Shown here one piece after another: positions 50,066-58,755 of a stretch of DNA of 64,000 nt (position 1 is the first letter of the stretch; each line of letters starts with the position of its first letter). This DNA comes from JACDET01 sp038253825. Its GTDB lineage: Bacteria > Patescibacteriota > Microgenomatia > Levybacterales > UBA12049. A program made the translations under genes and the position numbers. The notes under the pieces are model-generated. The model did not search any database. It was given only the letters and a program-made list of their open reading frames with translations, and had not been told where the DNA came from. The DNA lies in assembly GCA_038253825.1 (NCBI GenBank), contig JBBSGT010000001.1, positions 1 through 64,000 of the forward strand, read 5' to 3'.

Positions 50066-51505
50066 ATGGTATACTCGCGCTCATCATACTCATCATTGCC
50101 ATCCAAAGCTGGCGTGTACGTTTATCTCGATAAATCGGGCAACGTTCTCTATGTCGGAAAAGCCAAAGATCTGAAATCCCGTGTCTCTTCTTACTTTGTC
50201 AAAAATGCACAGTTAGGTCCCAAAACAAAAGCACTCGTTTCTCAAGTTGAGAAGATCAGCATTACTATCGTTGAGTCAGAACTTGAAGCGCTGCTTTTGG
50301 AAGCGTTTTATATTAAGAAATATGATCCAAAATATAACATTCGTCTGACAGATAATAAATCGTATGTAAAAATTCGTATTACGGTCAAAGATGCGTATCC
50401 TCGAGTTCTCCTTGCTCGTCGAGACGAATATCCGGATTCTGTTTACTACGGTCCCTTTCCGAGTTCAACTGCCGTCAAGTTAGTTCTCAAAACTATCCGC
50501 CGCGTTTTTCCCTTTGTCTCAGCTCGTAATCATCCCAAACGTATTTGCTTATATCACCATTTAGCTCTGTGTCCATGTCCGCCCATGTTTGATTCGCCGG
50601 AATTAAAAGTAATCTATCGCAAAAATATCCGAGGCATCATCCGTATTCTTGAAGGACAATCCAAGAAAATTATGACTGAGCTGGAAAAAGAACGGGATGC
50701 GTTTAGTAAAGATGAAAATTTTGAAAAAGCATTACTCATTCAGAAAAAGATTAACGCGCTCAGTCTTATCACCGCACCATATCACAGGCCTTTTGAATAC
50801 GATATCAATCCCAATCTTCGAGTTGATATCAGACAGCAGGAAATGGATGGATTGATGGAAGTCCTAAATCAAAACGGTTTCGCGCTAAAAAATCTGGATC
50901 GCATCGAATGCTATGACATCTCCAATATTCAAGGCACAAATGCCGTCGGCTCTATGGTAGTTTTTGAGCACGGTGAAAAAGAATCATCACAATATAGAAA
51001 GTTTAAGATCAAACGCGAATGGGACACTCGAGCGAAAAAAGAATTGCCAAATGATTTTGCCATGATGCGGGAAGTTTTAAAAAGACGCTTGCGACATGAT
51101 GAGTGGAACACGCCAAGTTTGATAATCGTCGATGGAGGAAAAGGACAAGTCTCCAGTGCGATGACGGCTCTGGCAGAATGTGGAGTGAGTATTCCTCTGG
51201 TTGGTCTTGCAAAAAGAGAAGAGACAATTGTAGTGCCGCGCTTGGAAGGTATCAACTCAACTGAAAAAGCTCCTGAGGGCCCTCAGATTAAAAGCTATCA
51301 AGAACTTTTGGAAGTACGTTTTATGAATGCAGAACGAGAAAAAGGCAAGACACTTGTCGTAAGTGAAGATAATTTTACAGAAGTCTCTCTTCCCAAAAGT
51401 TCAGGATCATTACATTTAGTCCAACGTCTCCGAGATGAGGCTCATAGGTTTGCGATAACATATCACAGAAAGCTACGGAGTAAAAGTGCATTAGCTTCTT
51501 CATAA
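50066..51505 (+). CDS. uvrC: Excinuclease ABC subunit C, without the C-terminal HhH domain
   Basis: The 479-residue UvrC makes the two incisions in nucleotide excision repair. The GIY-YIG nuclease is at the start (GVYVYLDKSGNVLYVGKAKD), followed by a Cys-containing segment (CLYHHLALCPCP), a UVR motif (EKERDAFSKDENFEKALLIQKKI) and the RNase H-like nuclease with IECYDISNIQG, LIIVDGGKGQ and RDEAHRFAITYHRKL. The usual protein is about 600 residues and ends with two HhH motifs that bind DNA. This one stops about 20 residues after the last catalytic segment. Both nuclease sites seem intact. Confidence 0.95.
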   Translation: MVYSRSSYSSLPSKAGVYVYLDKSGNVLYVGKAKDLKSRVSSYFVKNAQLGPKTKALVSQVEKISITIVESELEALLLEAFYIKKYDPKYNIRLTDNKSYVKIRITVKDAYPRVLLARRDEYPDSVYYGPFPSSTAVKLVLKTIRRVFPFVSARNHPKRICLYHHLALCPCPPMFDSPELKVIYRKNIRGIIRILEGQSKKIMTELEKERDAFSKDENFEKALLIQKKINALSLITAPYHRPFEYDINPNLRVDIRQQEMDGLMEVLNQNGFALKNLDRIECYDISNIQGTNAVGSMVVFEHGEKESSQYRKFKIKREWDTRAKKELPNDFAMMREVLKRRLRHDEWNTPSLIIVDGGKGQVSSAMTALAECGVSIPLVGLAKREETIVVPRLEGINSTEKAPEGPQIKSYQELLEVRFMNAEREKGKTLVVSEDNFTEVSLPKSSGSLHLVQRLRDEAHRFAITYHRKLRSKSALASS

Positions 51506-51548
51506 ACGCTTACAGAATGGTAGTATTGGCAAAAGTATTGAATCTGTA

Positions 51549-51557
51549 TGCTACAAT
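51549..51557 (+). promoter_or_regulatory. Extended -10 promoter, leaderless, for the 51564 gene
   Basis: TGC followed by TACAAT (hexamer 51552-51557) is an extended -10 box. ATG 51564 follows after six bases. No good -35 with the correct spacing is seen. Confidence 0.55.
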
Positions 51558-51563
51558 AAAAAT

Positions 51564-53276
51564 ATGGCCAGTGAAGCAGGATTGTTAGAACCTATAAAGG
51601 CTGGAGGAACAACTAATATGGCACATCCTCAAAATGACATCTTTGCGGTCAAGGATGTCAAAGGACGGGAAAAATTTCCTGAGGTAAAGAGGCTTTCTCA
51701 GGAACTCTTCAGAGATAATGTAAAAGCTGCCTTTGGTGATGTATCACTTTTTCTTGCAGTGACAGCAGTTCATGGGGCAGAACCTCAACAAATTGCACGC
51801 AATGTTGCCTTTGAAATGAATAACGTCCTGCAAAAAAATGGTGTAGATCGTAAGCCTATTATTGTTCCATATGTTCCAGGACATCCTATTTATGGTGAGC
51901 GAAATGTACGTATTTTGCGGGAAGTTTGTGGTGCTGAAGCAGGCCAAGAGGTGTACCTTTCAGAAGATCTAGGCCGCATGCTTATTAAAACTGAATTTGG
52001 TTTGGCAGGGTATCAGACTCATTTAGAAAGTGTCCGGCATAACCAAGCGCAGGTACAGGAAGAACTCGATAATTTCCTCAAGAATGAATTTAGCGCCATT
52101 TCTCTTTTTGATGAGATAATTGACGGTAGACCGCAGCCCAAAAAACAAATCTTTAACCAAGTTGATCCGACTACTGGCAAACGAGGCAGAATCGTTGAGA
52201 TTAACGCTGGTGCAAATGTTTCAGGTGCGGCTGAAGATGGCAGAGTTGTCGCACACTCTGTTTTTCCAAATACACTCCATGGGCTTATGGGGCATGTGCA
52301 AAACCATAAAGATAAGTTTAACTATGACGAAGCACTTGTCTCTGATGTCTTAAAAATTGGACAGGAGTTAAATAAAAAATTTGATGTTGTTGTACTTACA
52401 GATATTCATCCACTTGGTGCAAAAGCAGATAAAGCTTCATTTGAGAAAACCCACGCAGATGCTGTTCTTACCCCTGCTTTGAAAGATCGAAAGAACCCCC
52501 CAGATGTTTCTTTTGATAAAGAAAATAAGACCTTAACAATTACCTGGCAGGAAGATGAACTTAACAAAGAGACAGGACAAATGGAAAAGGTAACCAAAAC
52601 AGAAAGTGCTCCTAATTATGATCCTGTTAAAGGTGTTGTGTATCTTAACGTTTCAGGAAGTGGTATAGGTGCTGCAGAAGCGAAAGGATTTGTTCTCTTA
52701 GCCCAAGAAAAAGGATACGTCGTTTCAGTACCACCTTGGCTTAAAAATCAATGGGTGAGTGAATCAGAGAAAAGAGTGGAAGGCAATAAAGACGATCCTG
52801 CAGCGCAAAAAGAGATGGAGGCAATGAAAAATATTCTTTCAGCGTTACCGGAGATTTTGTTTGCAGAAGATGAGAAAGGAGAAAGTTTGGTTAAAGCACA
52901 AATGCTTCGAGCCGGACTCGGTGCAGTTAATAATTCACTCGTTGGTGGAAAGCAAGCTCCGGACGGGACGAGTGAGGGAATTGCAATAATTCTGTTACCT
53001 GGCGGTCAGCTTGATAATCCTGAAACACGAAGTAACGAAGCTGTTATTATAGAAAATAAGCTTGGAGTTGAATACACAGGACAGCCAAATATTATCGAAT
53101 ATGCAACAAATCTACCAAAAGATGCATTTCACCGCTTCACTAGGAAAGTATATAACGATTACGGCATCCCACCTCAGTTCTCAGGTCTTGAGCATACTGC
53201 TAATGTCCTTGTTCAAAGTGAAATTGCTCGAAGTATGAAAGCCGGAGTAAAGCAAACAAGATTACGCGCTGCATAA
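51564..53276 (+). CDS. Unrecognised 570-residue protein, possible GT-B-like fold
   Basis: No family is recognised. The product is soluble. Segments suggesting a nucleotide-sugar or Rossmann-type fold are VVAHSVFPNTLHGLMGHV near residue 230, VVYLNVSGSGIGAAEAKGFV near 363 and GIAIILLPGGQLDNPETR near 475. LNVSGSGIG...A resembles the donor-binding loop of GT-B glycosyltransferases, but the match is weak. VKAAFGDVSLFLAVTAVHGAEPQQIARN near residue 54 is also conserved-looking. The methyltransferase gene follows after 36 bases and a HAD phosphatase after that, so the three may form a unit. No signal peptide or helix is seen. Confidence 0.65.
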   Translation: MASEAGLLEPIKAGGTTNMAHPQNDIFAVKDVKGREKFPEVKRLSQELFRDNVKAAFGDVSLFLAVTAVHGAEPQQIARNVAFEMNNVLQKNGVDRKPIIVPYVPGHPIYGERNVRILREVCGAEAGQEVYLSEDLGRMLIKTEFGLAGYQTHLESVRHNQAQVQEELDNFLKNEFSAISLFDEIIDGRPQPKKQIFNQVDPTTGKRGRIVEINAGANVSGAAEDGRVVAHSVFPNTLHGLMGHVQNHKDKFNYDEALVSDVLKIGQELNKKFDVVVLTDIHPLGAKADKASFEKTHADAVLTPALKDRKNPPDVSFDKENKTLTITWQEDELNKETGQMEKVTKTESAPNYDPVKGVVYLNVSGSGIGAAEAKGFVLLAQEKGYVVSVPPWLKNQWVSESEKRVEGNKDDPAAQKEMEAMKNILSALPEILFAEDEKGESLVKAQMLRAGLGAVNNSLVGGKQAPDGTSEGIAIILLPGGQLDNPETRSNEAVIIENKLGVEYTGQPNIIEYATNLPKDAFHRFTRKVYNDYGIPPQFSGLEHTANVLVQSEIARSMKAGVKQTRLRAA

Positions 53277-53312
53277 AATGTGGATGAGAAATATTTTATA
53301 AGTTGAGTTGAT

Positions 53313-54482
53313 ATGACAAGACCGGATAGAGAACAACCTCCCATACCAGAACAAGAAAGACACCAGTTGCTTGAGCACTTCCTTCATCCTCCTGCACCAA
53401 CCGGTATTGAAATGCCACCTCCTGGACAAACCAGTCGTCAACTTTATGCAGTTTTAGATGCCCCAGATAAAGAAGAATCTGCGGAATATGGTAAAGTAAG
53501 CTTTCTCGACAAAGGTCATATCGTTCGAATGCGATATCCAGTTACTGCACAGCGGTTAGATACCATATTTTATAATGCATGGCGTGCTCATGAAGAAGAT
53601 CTTACCAATAAAGAAAAAAAGGATGCATTTCGAAAAGCGATTGGTCTGACTGGAGGATACAATTATATACGTGGCATGCATGTTCTAAAAAAAGATGATA
53701 CAGTCGATCGAGAAGTTGCCCCCAAAATAATGTTAAGTCCCTCTGCGGCTTTGCAAGTACTCGAAGCAGCAAATATCCAAGAAGACGATCGCGTTTTGGA
53801 CTCTCTGTGTGGGACAGGATATTCCACCTTTACTATAGGAACGATGACGCCGCAACGACTTGATGCGGTAGATAACTATACCCCTGCACATTATAAATTA
53901 CCAGAAACAATGATGCGGGCAAGAGAAATGATTTATAAAGATATTCCCCAGGACTTACAACCGAAAGTGACAATGCCGAATTTTTTAGATGTTGATGCAA
54001 CAGCCCTTCCAAAATTTGGTACAGAACAAGCAAACCAACAAGGCTTTGCTGAGCATTATGATAAAGTATTTATCCACCCTCCGTACGGGAGAGAATCAGT
54101 AAAAATGAGATCAAATCTCTCTGAAGGAGATGCCTTTATTCTCTGGGTGAACTCTTTACGTTCCTTAAAAGAAGCAAATAGAGGCAAATCAACTGTTTTT
54201 TCGGTTGTTCCTGAGGAATGGCAAAGTACTGTAAGAGACATTATCGAAGGAACTTCTGCAGAAGATGCAATAAGAAAGATGTATGCAAAATTACGAGAGA
54301 TTAAATACTACCAATTAGAAGACAATGCTCCAAAACTATCCGATCCCATTGATTACGAGAAAGCACAAGAATGGAAGCCAGATGAGCTTATGAAAATTTT
54401 TGAAAATAGTTCTGCTAAGATATTAGACGAAACAAAAACAGGTATGTTTGGCTTACATCTTCATAAATTTGCATGGGAGTAA
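53313..54482 (+). CDS. SAM-dependent methyltransferase with an HPPYG motif
   Basis: The 389-residue protein has the SAM loop VLDSLCGTGYSTFTIG near residue 163, the acidic end of the second strand (RLDAVDNYTP) and KVFIHPPYGRES near 253. The PPY motif is the catalytic motif IV of amino methyltransferases, normally N/D-PPY, and here it is preceded by His instead of Asn/Asp. N-terminal residues are proline-rich and polar. Substrate DNA, RNA or protein is possible. The His in place of Asp/Asn is unusual and may change the acceptor. It follows the unknown 570-residue protein. Confidence 0.75.
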   Translation: MTRPDREQPPIPEQERHQLLEHFLHPPAPTGIEMPPPGQTSRQLYAVLDAPDKEESAEYGKVSFLDKGHIVRMRYPVTAQRLDTIFYNAWRAHEEDLTNKEKKDAFRKAIGLTGGYNYIRGMHVLKKDDTVDREVAPKIMLSPSAALQVLEAANIQEDDRVLDSLCGTGYSTFTIGTMTPQRLDAVDNYTPAHYKLPETMMRAREMIYKDIPQDLQPKVTMPNFLDVDATALPKFGTEQANQQGFAEHYDKVFIHPPYGRESVKMRSNLSEGDAFILWVNSLRSLKEANRGKSTVFSVVPEEWQSTVRDIIEGTSAEDAIRKMYAKLREIKYYQLEDNAPKLSDPIDYEKAQEWKPDELMKIFENSSAKILDETKTGMFGLHLHKFAWE

Positions 54483-54512
54483 TCACCTCAAAAACCTGTT
54501 TCTCAACAAATT

Positions 54513-54521
54513 TGTTATAAT
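54513..54521 (+). promoter_or_regulatory. Extended -10 promoter, leaderless, for the HAD gene
   Basis: TGT followed by TATAAT (54516-54521) lies six bases before ATG 54528. There is no clear -35 consensus. Confidence 0.6.
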
Positions 54522-54527
54522 ACAAAG

Positions 54528-55331
54528 ATGGACGCATATCTTTTTGATGTTGATGGGGTAATTACTGATCCTGTAGATAAGAAAATTACCAAACCGAAAT
54601 TAGTTGAAATTCTAGCAAGAAAATTACAAGATGGTACACCAATTGCTCTTATTAGTGGTCGAGGGTTGCAGTTTCTTACGAAGCAGGTAGTTTCAGTTTT
54701 GGAAGAACATCTAGATAATCACCCAGAAATGGATAGATCGTTACTCGATAACTTATTTGTTTCAGGCGAGTTTGGCGGTGTATACCTTATTCATAATCAA
54801 GGGCTAGGTGAAGAAAAAGTGAATCCCGATTTTTCCATTCCTGAGAAGCTGCGTCAGCAACTCAATGCAAAAGCTGAGGAGTTCACAGATTTTGCTCTCA
54901 TTGAGCATGAGAAACGAACCCAGTTCACCATGGAAGCAAATCGGGGCAATGATTTTTTTGGCAAAAAAGGAAAAGAAATTGCAGAAGCGTTGCGTGAACT
55001 TGCAGCAGACTATCCAAATTTGGAAGTACGATTTGATCGCATTGGCATGAATGTTAAGAATAAAAATGCTACAAAGCACTACTGTGTTATTCAATATCAA
55101 AACTGGTTACGGCAAAAGAATTTTCAGGTTGATAACTATCTGGTTTTTGGTGATAGCCCATCTGATTTTGAAATGGGTGAAGAATTACACCAACAAGGGT
55201 TACCATTTACGTTTATCTTCGTTGGTGACAAAAAAGATTTAGAAAATAAAAAGCCAAACTTTAAGATAATAATTACCCAAGGACATTGTGATGCAGGGAC
55301 ATTAGAATACCTACAGTTGAATGAATACTAA
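54528..55331 (+). CDS. HAD-superfamily phosphatase (Cof/sucrose-phosphatase type)
   Basis: The 267-residue protein has the nucleophile motif FDVDGVITDP at residue 6, motif II in ALISGRG, a cap region of type IIB and motif IV VFGDSPSDFEMGEEL near residue 205. It likely dephosphorylates a sugar or nucleotide phosphate in the cytoplasm. The promoter sits directly before the start codon. It overlaps a small gene at its 3' end. The substrate is unknown. Confidence 0.88.
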   Translation: MDAYLFDVDGVITDPVDKKITKPKLVEILARKLQDGTPIALISGRGLQFLTKQVVSVLEEHLDNHPEMDRSLLDNLFVSGEFGGVYLIHNQGLGEEKVNPDFSIPEKLRQQLNAKAEEFTDFALIEHEKRTQFTMEANRGNDFFGKKGKEIAEALRELAADYPNLEVRFDRIGMNVKNKNATKHYCVIQYQNWLRQKNFQVDNYLVFGDSPSDFEMGEELHQQGLPFTFIFVGDKKDLENKKPNFKIIITQGHCDAGTLEYLQLNEY

Positions 55332-55491
55332 AGGACTTTTTATACCTGAAGAAATAGATTTTGAGCCTGGTAAAGATGACGAAGGTTGGTTTAAGTTTAC
55401 TACGTCAATGAGAGCTGCTGGACAAAGGTCTGCGGGATGGGAACCAACGCTCTCAATGCAAAAGGAGTTTCCGATCTTAGAAGCAGTTTAA
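55321..55491 (+). CDS. 56-residue hypothetical protein
   Basis: The frame starts at ATG 55321, overlapping the end of the HAD gene by 11 bases, and reads MNTKGLFIPEEIDFEPGKDD with W, F and G residues spaced as in a real protein (DDEGWFKFTTSM, AGWEPTLSM). No family is recognised. It may be translationally coupled to the HAD gene, or be a chance frame. Confidence 0.35.
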   Translation: MNTKGLFIPEEIDFEPGKDDEGWFKFTTSMRAAGQRSAGWEPTLSMQKEFPILEAV

Positions 55492-55561
55492 TACCTTACT
55501 TTCTTTCAATATTCTATTGGTGGAGCAACTTCAATTCCAGAATAAATTACCAAAGCGAAGT

Positions 55562-55846
55562 TTATTTAGCTTCTTTATATAATTCTTTATGAGTTCCCAG
55601 TAAATGAAAGATGATGATTCTTTGCTTTTTTGTTTGCTTCTCTTCAAAAATTGCTCGCCAGTCGTCTGTGACATTAATACTTTTATAACCTGCATATCTT
55701 TCTCTCAATGCGTGGTTTCTTAATACTGGATGATTGGGATTTTCCAAAAATATCTCAAGTGTTTGCTCAAAAACAGCTTTGATTTTCTTATCTGCATTTT
55801 TATAGTGTTTTCTGAACCTAATCCCGTACCTTATCTCCATTTGCAT
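55562..55846 (-). CDS. RelE/YafQ-type mRNA interferase toxin
   Basis: The product (94 residues from ATG 55846) has the compact alpha/beta toxin layout: IRYGIRFRKHYKNADKKIKA at the start, then a helix pair, NHALRERYAGYKSINVTDDW and RIIIFHLLGTHKELYK at the end. The basic central strand and the C-terminal His fit RelE/YafQ toxins, which cut mRNA on the ribosome. It overlaps the antitoxin gene by about 29 bases, the usual coupling. Start at ATG 55840 is an alternative. Confidence 0.85.
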   Translation of the reverse strand: MQMEIRYGIRFRKHYKNADKKIKAVFEQTLEIFLENPNHPVLRNHALRERYAGYKSINVTDDWRAIFEEKQTKKQRIIIFHLLGTHKELYKEAK

Positions 55847-56135
55847 AGGCAGCCTTTGGGTCATCCAACCAATCTATTGCGTCTTTTGCGTTCGTAAAAG
55901 AAGGAGAAACTCTTCCTGCTTTTACATCCTCTTCTGATTTTTTCAACATCTCAATCATATATTCACTGGGTTCCTCTTCAAACTCAGCTTTAAAGTCTGT
56001 GGTTTTGGTCTCGATAAAATGCAGAAGAAATTTCTTTATAACCACATTTAGTGGCATACCGAGTTCTCGGGCTATTTGTATAGCTTTCTTTTTCGTTTGT
56101 GGATCAACTTTTGTACTAATAACTGCGTAACTCAT
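55818..56135 (-). CDS. RelB/DinJ-type antitoxin
   Basis: The 105-residue protein begins with a ribbon-helix-helix (AVISTKVDPQTKKKAIQIAR through LGMPLNVVIKKFLLHFIE) as in DinJ. The rest is an acidic extended tail (EEEPSEYMIEMLKKSEEDV) that would neutralise the toxin. It precedes the toxin gene in the same operon and would also repress the operon promoter. Confidence 0.85.
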   Translation of the reverse strand: MSYAVISTKVDPQTKKKAIQIARELGMPLNVVIKKFLLHFIETKTTDFKAEFEEEPSEYMIEMLKKSEEDVKAGRVSPSFTNAKDAIDWLDDPKAAYANGDKVRD

Positions 56136-56176
56136 AGTAACAATAGAATATACGATGGTGTATCAATTGTCAAACG

Positions 56177-57547
56177 TTACTTCCTCACAATTGTATACAT
56201 ATCCGGGAAGTAAAGGAAGGCGGCGGGGGCGTCTTCGAGGAGGTATTTTTGAAAATTGGCATAGATACTTTTTCTTTGCTTAATATCATCTATTTTTCTT
56301 CCATCCTCAAGCAATTTATCAATACGGAGATTTTTATAATGCGTGATGTTATCTTTTTGATCTGAGTGCCAGAGCGTATACTGATCAGGATCACCCGGGA
56401 GACTAAAATCTCCTAAGAACACCTGGTAGTCATAGGGAATTGTATCTACTTCCACAATTTTTGTCGTAATTCCTAAATTTTTCCATGCAGCAGCAATCGC
56501 TTCGGCAGTTGGTCGGTATTGTGGGAGTATTTTTAGAGTTAAAGTGGTGGGTGCTTTTTCACCGCTACCACTTGCATTTTGATCTGGCAACAGGAGTAAT
56601 TTTGCATGAGCAAAATCTTGTTTGTAAACATCAACTTCATCGTTGTTGTAATACACAGAAGTTGGTGGATAAGGAAGATAAGCACGTTTTCCCTGCGTAA
56701 ATTTATCGGGAAGCGCATAGGTCAGAGCAAGTCGGACTCTTTTATCAGATAAAACCGGATCGTCATTTTTGTAGAAGAGTGTAATCAATTGCGTATAATC
56801 TCCCTTATTGGTGATTCTTGTATTAGGGAAATTTTTTAAATTGAGATCATTGGAAACAATACCTGTAAGACCATCTACTTGCGTTACTTCACCTAGTTTG
56901 AAGGCTGTTTTGAGTGATTCTTCTGTCGGATAAAATTCATAATTGATTACATCTTGTCTGTCATGTGCTCCTATGAGACTCAGTGACTGCATAAAATTTC
57001 CATTAAGTTGGAATTTGGACAAATTATACTCACCAACACCGACAAGCCCTTGTTCAAAAATTGGCCTGGAAACGGTTACCAAAAATGGTGCGTAAGCATT
57101 TTTTAGTTTAAAAACAATCGTATTATTATCGGGACGTTCTTCTGATACGTCAGAAAAATTATAGTTAATCGTTTGTGATGTGACCAAAGTGCCGTTGTTA
57201 AAATGTTGATCTGGTTTTAAATGAAACGTATATATTTTTCCGTCGCTGGTAATATTCCACGTTGCTGCCAGTCCTGGTTGGATTGTTCCACTGGGACTCA
57301 CGGTTGTAAGACCTAGGGAAAGTTTGTTTACGATATTTGCAGGTAGATTATCTTGTGTATACGCACCCACGATGCCGATTGTTTGCTTTTTGGAAAAGGG
57401 AATTAAATGGATAAAGTATTTTGAAGAAAAAAGGACACCGAAAAAGATAATCAACCCAAGTAAAAAAGAAAGAATCATCGTTTTACCGGACTTTTTGATA
57501 TAGGCTTTAATAAGCCAGAAAATGAGTCTTTTTCTTACAACTACCAT
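56177..57547 (-). CDS. ABC-transporter-type solute-binding protein family 5, membrane anchored
   Basis: The 456-residue protein has an N-terminal anchor (SFLLGLIIFFGVLFS) and an SBP_bac_5 domain: TIQPGLAATWNITSDGKIYTF, KPDQHFNNGTLVTSQTINYNF and VRLALTYALP are family landmarks. These proteins bind oligopeptides or similar solutes outside the cell. No permease or ATPase gene is next to it. The insert normally found in the middle is reduced (456 versus about 500-540 residues). It could serve as a receptor rather than an importer subunit. The secG gene lies 9 bases upstream. Confidence 0.85.
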   Translation of the reverse strand: MVVVRKRLIFWLIKAYIKKSGKTMILSFLLGLIIFFGVLFSSKYFIHLIPFSKKQTIGIVGAYTQDNLPANIVNKLSLGLTTVSPSGTIQPGLAATWNITSDGKIYTFHLKPDQHFNNGTLVTSQTINYNFSDVSEERPDNNTIVFKLKNAYAPFLVTVSRPIFEQGLVGVGEYNLSKFQLNGNFMQSLSLIGAHDRQDVINYEFYPTEESLKTAFKLGEVTQVDGLTGIVSNDLNLKNFPNTRITNKGDYTQLITLFYKNDDPVLSDKRVRLALTYALPDKFTQGKRAYLPYPPTSVYYNNDEVDVYKQDFAHAKLLLLPDQNASGSGEKAPTTLTLKILPQYRPTAEAIAAAWKNLGITTKIVEVDTIPYDYQVFLGDFSLPGDPDQYTLWHSDQKDNITHYKNLRIDKLLEDGRKIDDIKQRKSIYANFQKYLLEDAPAAFLYFPDMYTIVRK

Positions 57548-57556
57548 AGCTTCATT

Positions 57557-57775
57557 TTATTTTCGCTGGAGGATCAAAAGCGCGACAGAGAGGATAACGA
57601 GCAAAGAAGAAAGGGCAATTGTCGCAATAATAAGGAATTTCTGTGCACTTCGTTTACTTCGATATGCCTCTCCGCCTGCACCAAAAACCGGTGAAAGTCC
57701 TGATCCTGGAGCTTGCAATAGAATTGCTGCGACGAGAAGTACGGAGATGACAATTTGTAGAATCGAAAATACCAT
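57557..57775 (-). CDS. secG: Preprotein translocase subunit SecG
   Basis: The 72-residue protein has two helices around a polar loop with LLQAPGSGLSPVFGAGGEAY, the SecG signature. It stabilises SecYE during export. It is between the yvcK gene (8-base gap) and the solute-binding protein gene. Confidence 0.93.
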   Translation of the reverse strand: MVFSILQIVISVLLVAAILLQAPGSGLSPVFGAGGEAYRSKRSAQKFLIIATIALSSLLVILSVALLILQRK

Positions 57776-57783
57776 AAGGCCAA

Positions 57784-58755
57784 TTATACTGTTTTTGCTA
57801 CCACTGATGCAAGCTTTTTGTGATCATGATAAAGAGGGAATGATTCATCCACGACATCTTCTGTAATGAGTTGATAATTTTCAGGCTTTTCCTTTGTCAA
57901 ATGGACATATGTATAGTCAAGTATAAGATTGGTGGGCAAGGGTAAAGAAAAGTTATCATTTGCAATAACTTTCTGGAAAGGAAATGCTCCCAGGTGTTTT
58001 TTTATTGCGTTTACAAAGTCAAATTCTGAATAACCTTTGGACTCAAAAGGTTTATTCGCTACATTGACGACAAAAACTTGCTGTTTCTTATTTTGAAGAA
58101 GAAACTCTTTAATCTCAGGAATAATAATACAAGGAAGAACTGTTGTATATAAATCGCCAGGCCCAACGATAACAATATCAGAAGCATTGAGAGCAGCTAA
58201 TGACTCGGATGAAGCAGCTATATTTGCAGGCACCAGACTTACTGAATCCAATGGACTATCGCCATGAAATTTTCCTAAATCTATATTTTCCTCACCTTGA
58301 ATAACTCGACCATCTGTGGTTGTGGCTATTATTGAAACAGACTTCGAGGTAGCCGGAATGATATCTTCATTAATACGAAAAAGTTCTTTCAAAAGTGCGA
58401 TGGCATTTGGGAAGCTTCCTGTCATATCTGTGGCTGCTGCTAGCATGAGATTTCCTAATTTATGTCCAAAGAGTTCTTCGTCTTTACCATATCGATCACC
58501 CGGAAAACGATACGTAAGTAATTTTGACATCAATGGATTTGGATTATCCATAAGAGCTGCCATACAGGAAGCAACATCACCTGGAGGTAATATGTTGTAA
58601 AGTCTGCGTAATCGCCCCCCAGATCCACCATCATCCGCCATTGAGACAATTGCAGCAATATGTTCAAAATGGTCTTTGAGACCTTTGATAAGATTGACAG
58701 TACCAATACCGCCACCGAGACAGACAATTCTTTGTTTTCTTTTCGCTTTAGTCAT
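57784..58755 (-). CDS. YvcK/CofD-like gluconeogenesis factor
   Basis: The 323-residue protein has VCLGGGIGTVNLIKGLKDH, SMADDGGSGGRLRR and VGPGDLYTTVLPCI, the hallmarks of the YvcK/YbhK family related to CofD phosphotransferases. In Bacillus, YvcK binds UDP-sugars and links carbon supply to cell-wall synthesis and shape. Its start overlaps the end of the holin-like membrane protein gene by eight bases. A UDP-sugar sensor fits the UDP-glucose and wall genes of this window, but this is inference. Confidence 0.93.
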   Translation of the reverse strand: MTKAKRKQRIVCLGGGIGTVNLIKGLKDHFEHIAAIVSMADDGGSGGRLRRLYNILPPGDVASCMAALMDNPNPLMSKLLTYRFPGDRYGKDEELFGHKLGNLMLAAATDMTGSFPNAIALLKELFRINEDIIPATSKSVSIIATTTDGRVIQGEENIDLGKFHGDSPLDSVSLVPANIAASSESLAALNASDIVIVGPGDLYTTVLPCIIIPEIKEFLLQNKKQQVFVVNVANKPFESKGYSEFDFVNAIKKHLGAFPFQKVIANDNFSLPLPTNLILDYTYVHLTKEKPENYQLITEDVVDESFPLYHDHKKLASVVAKTV

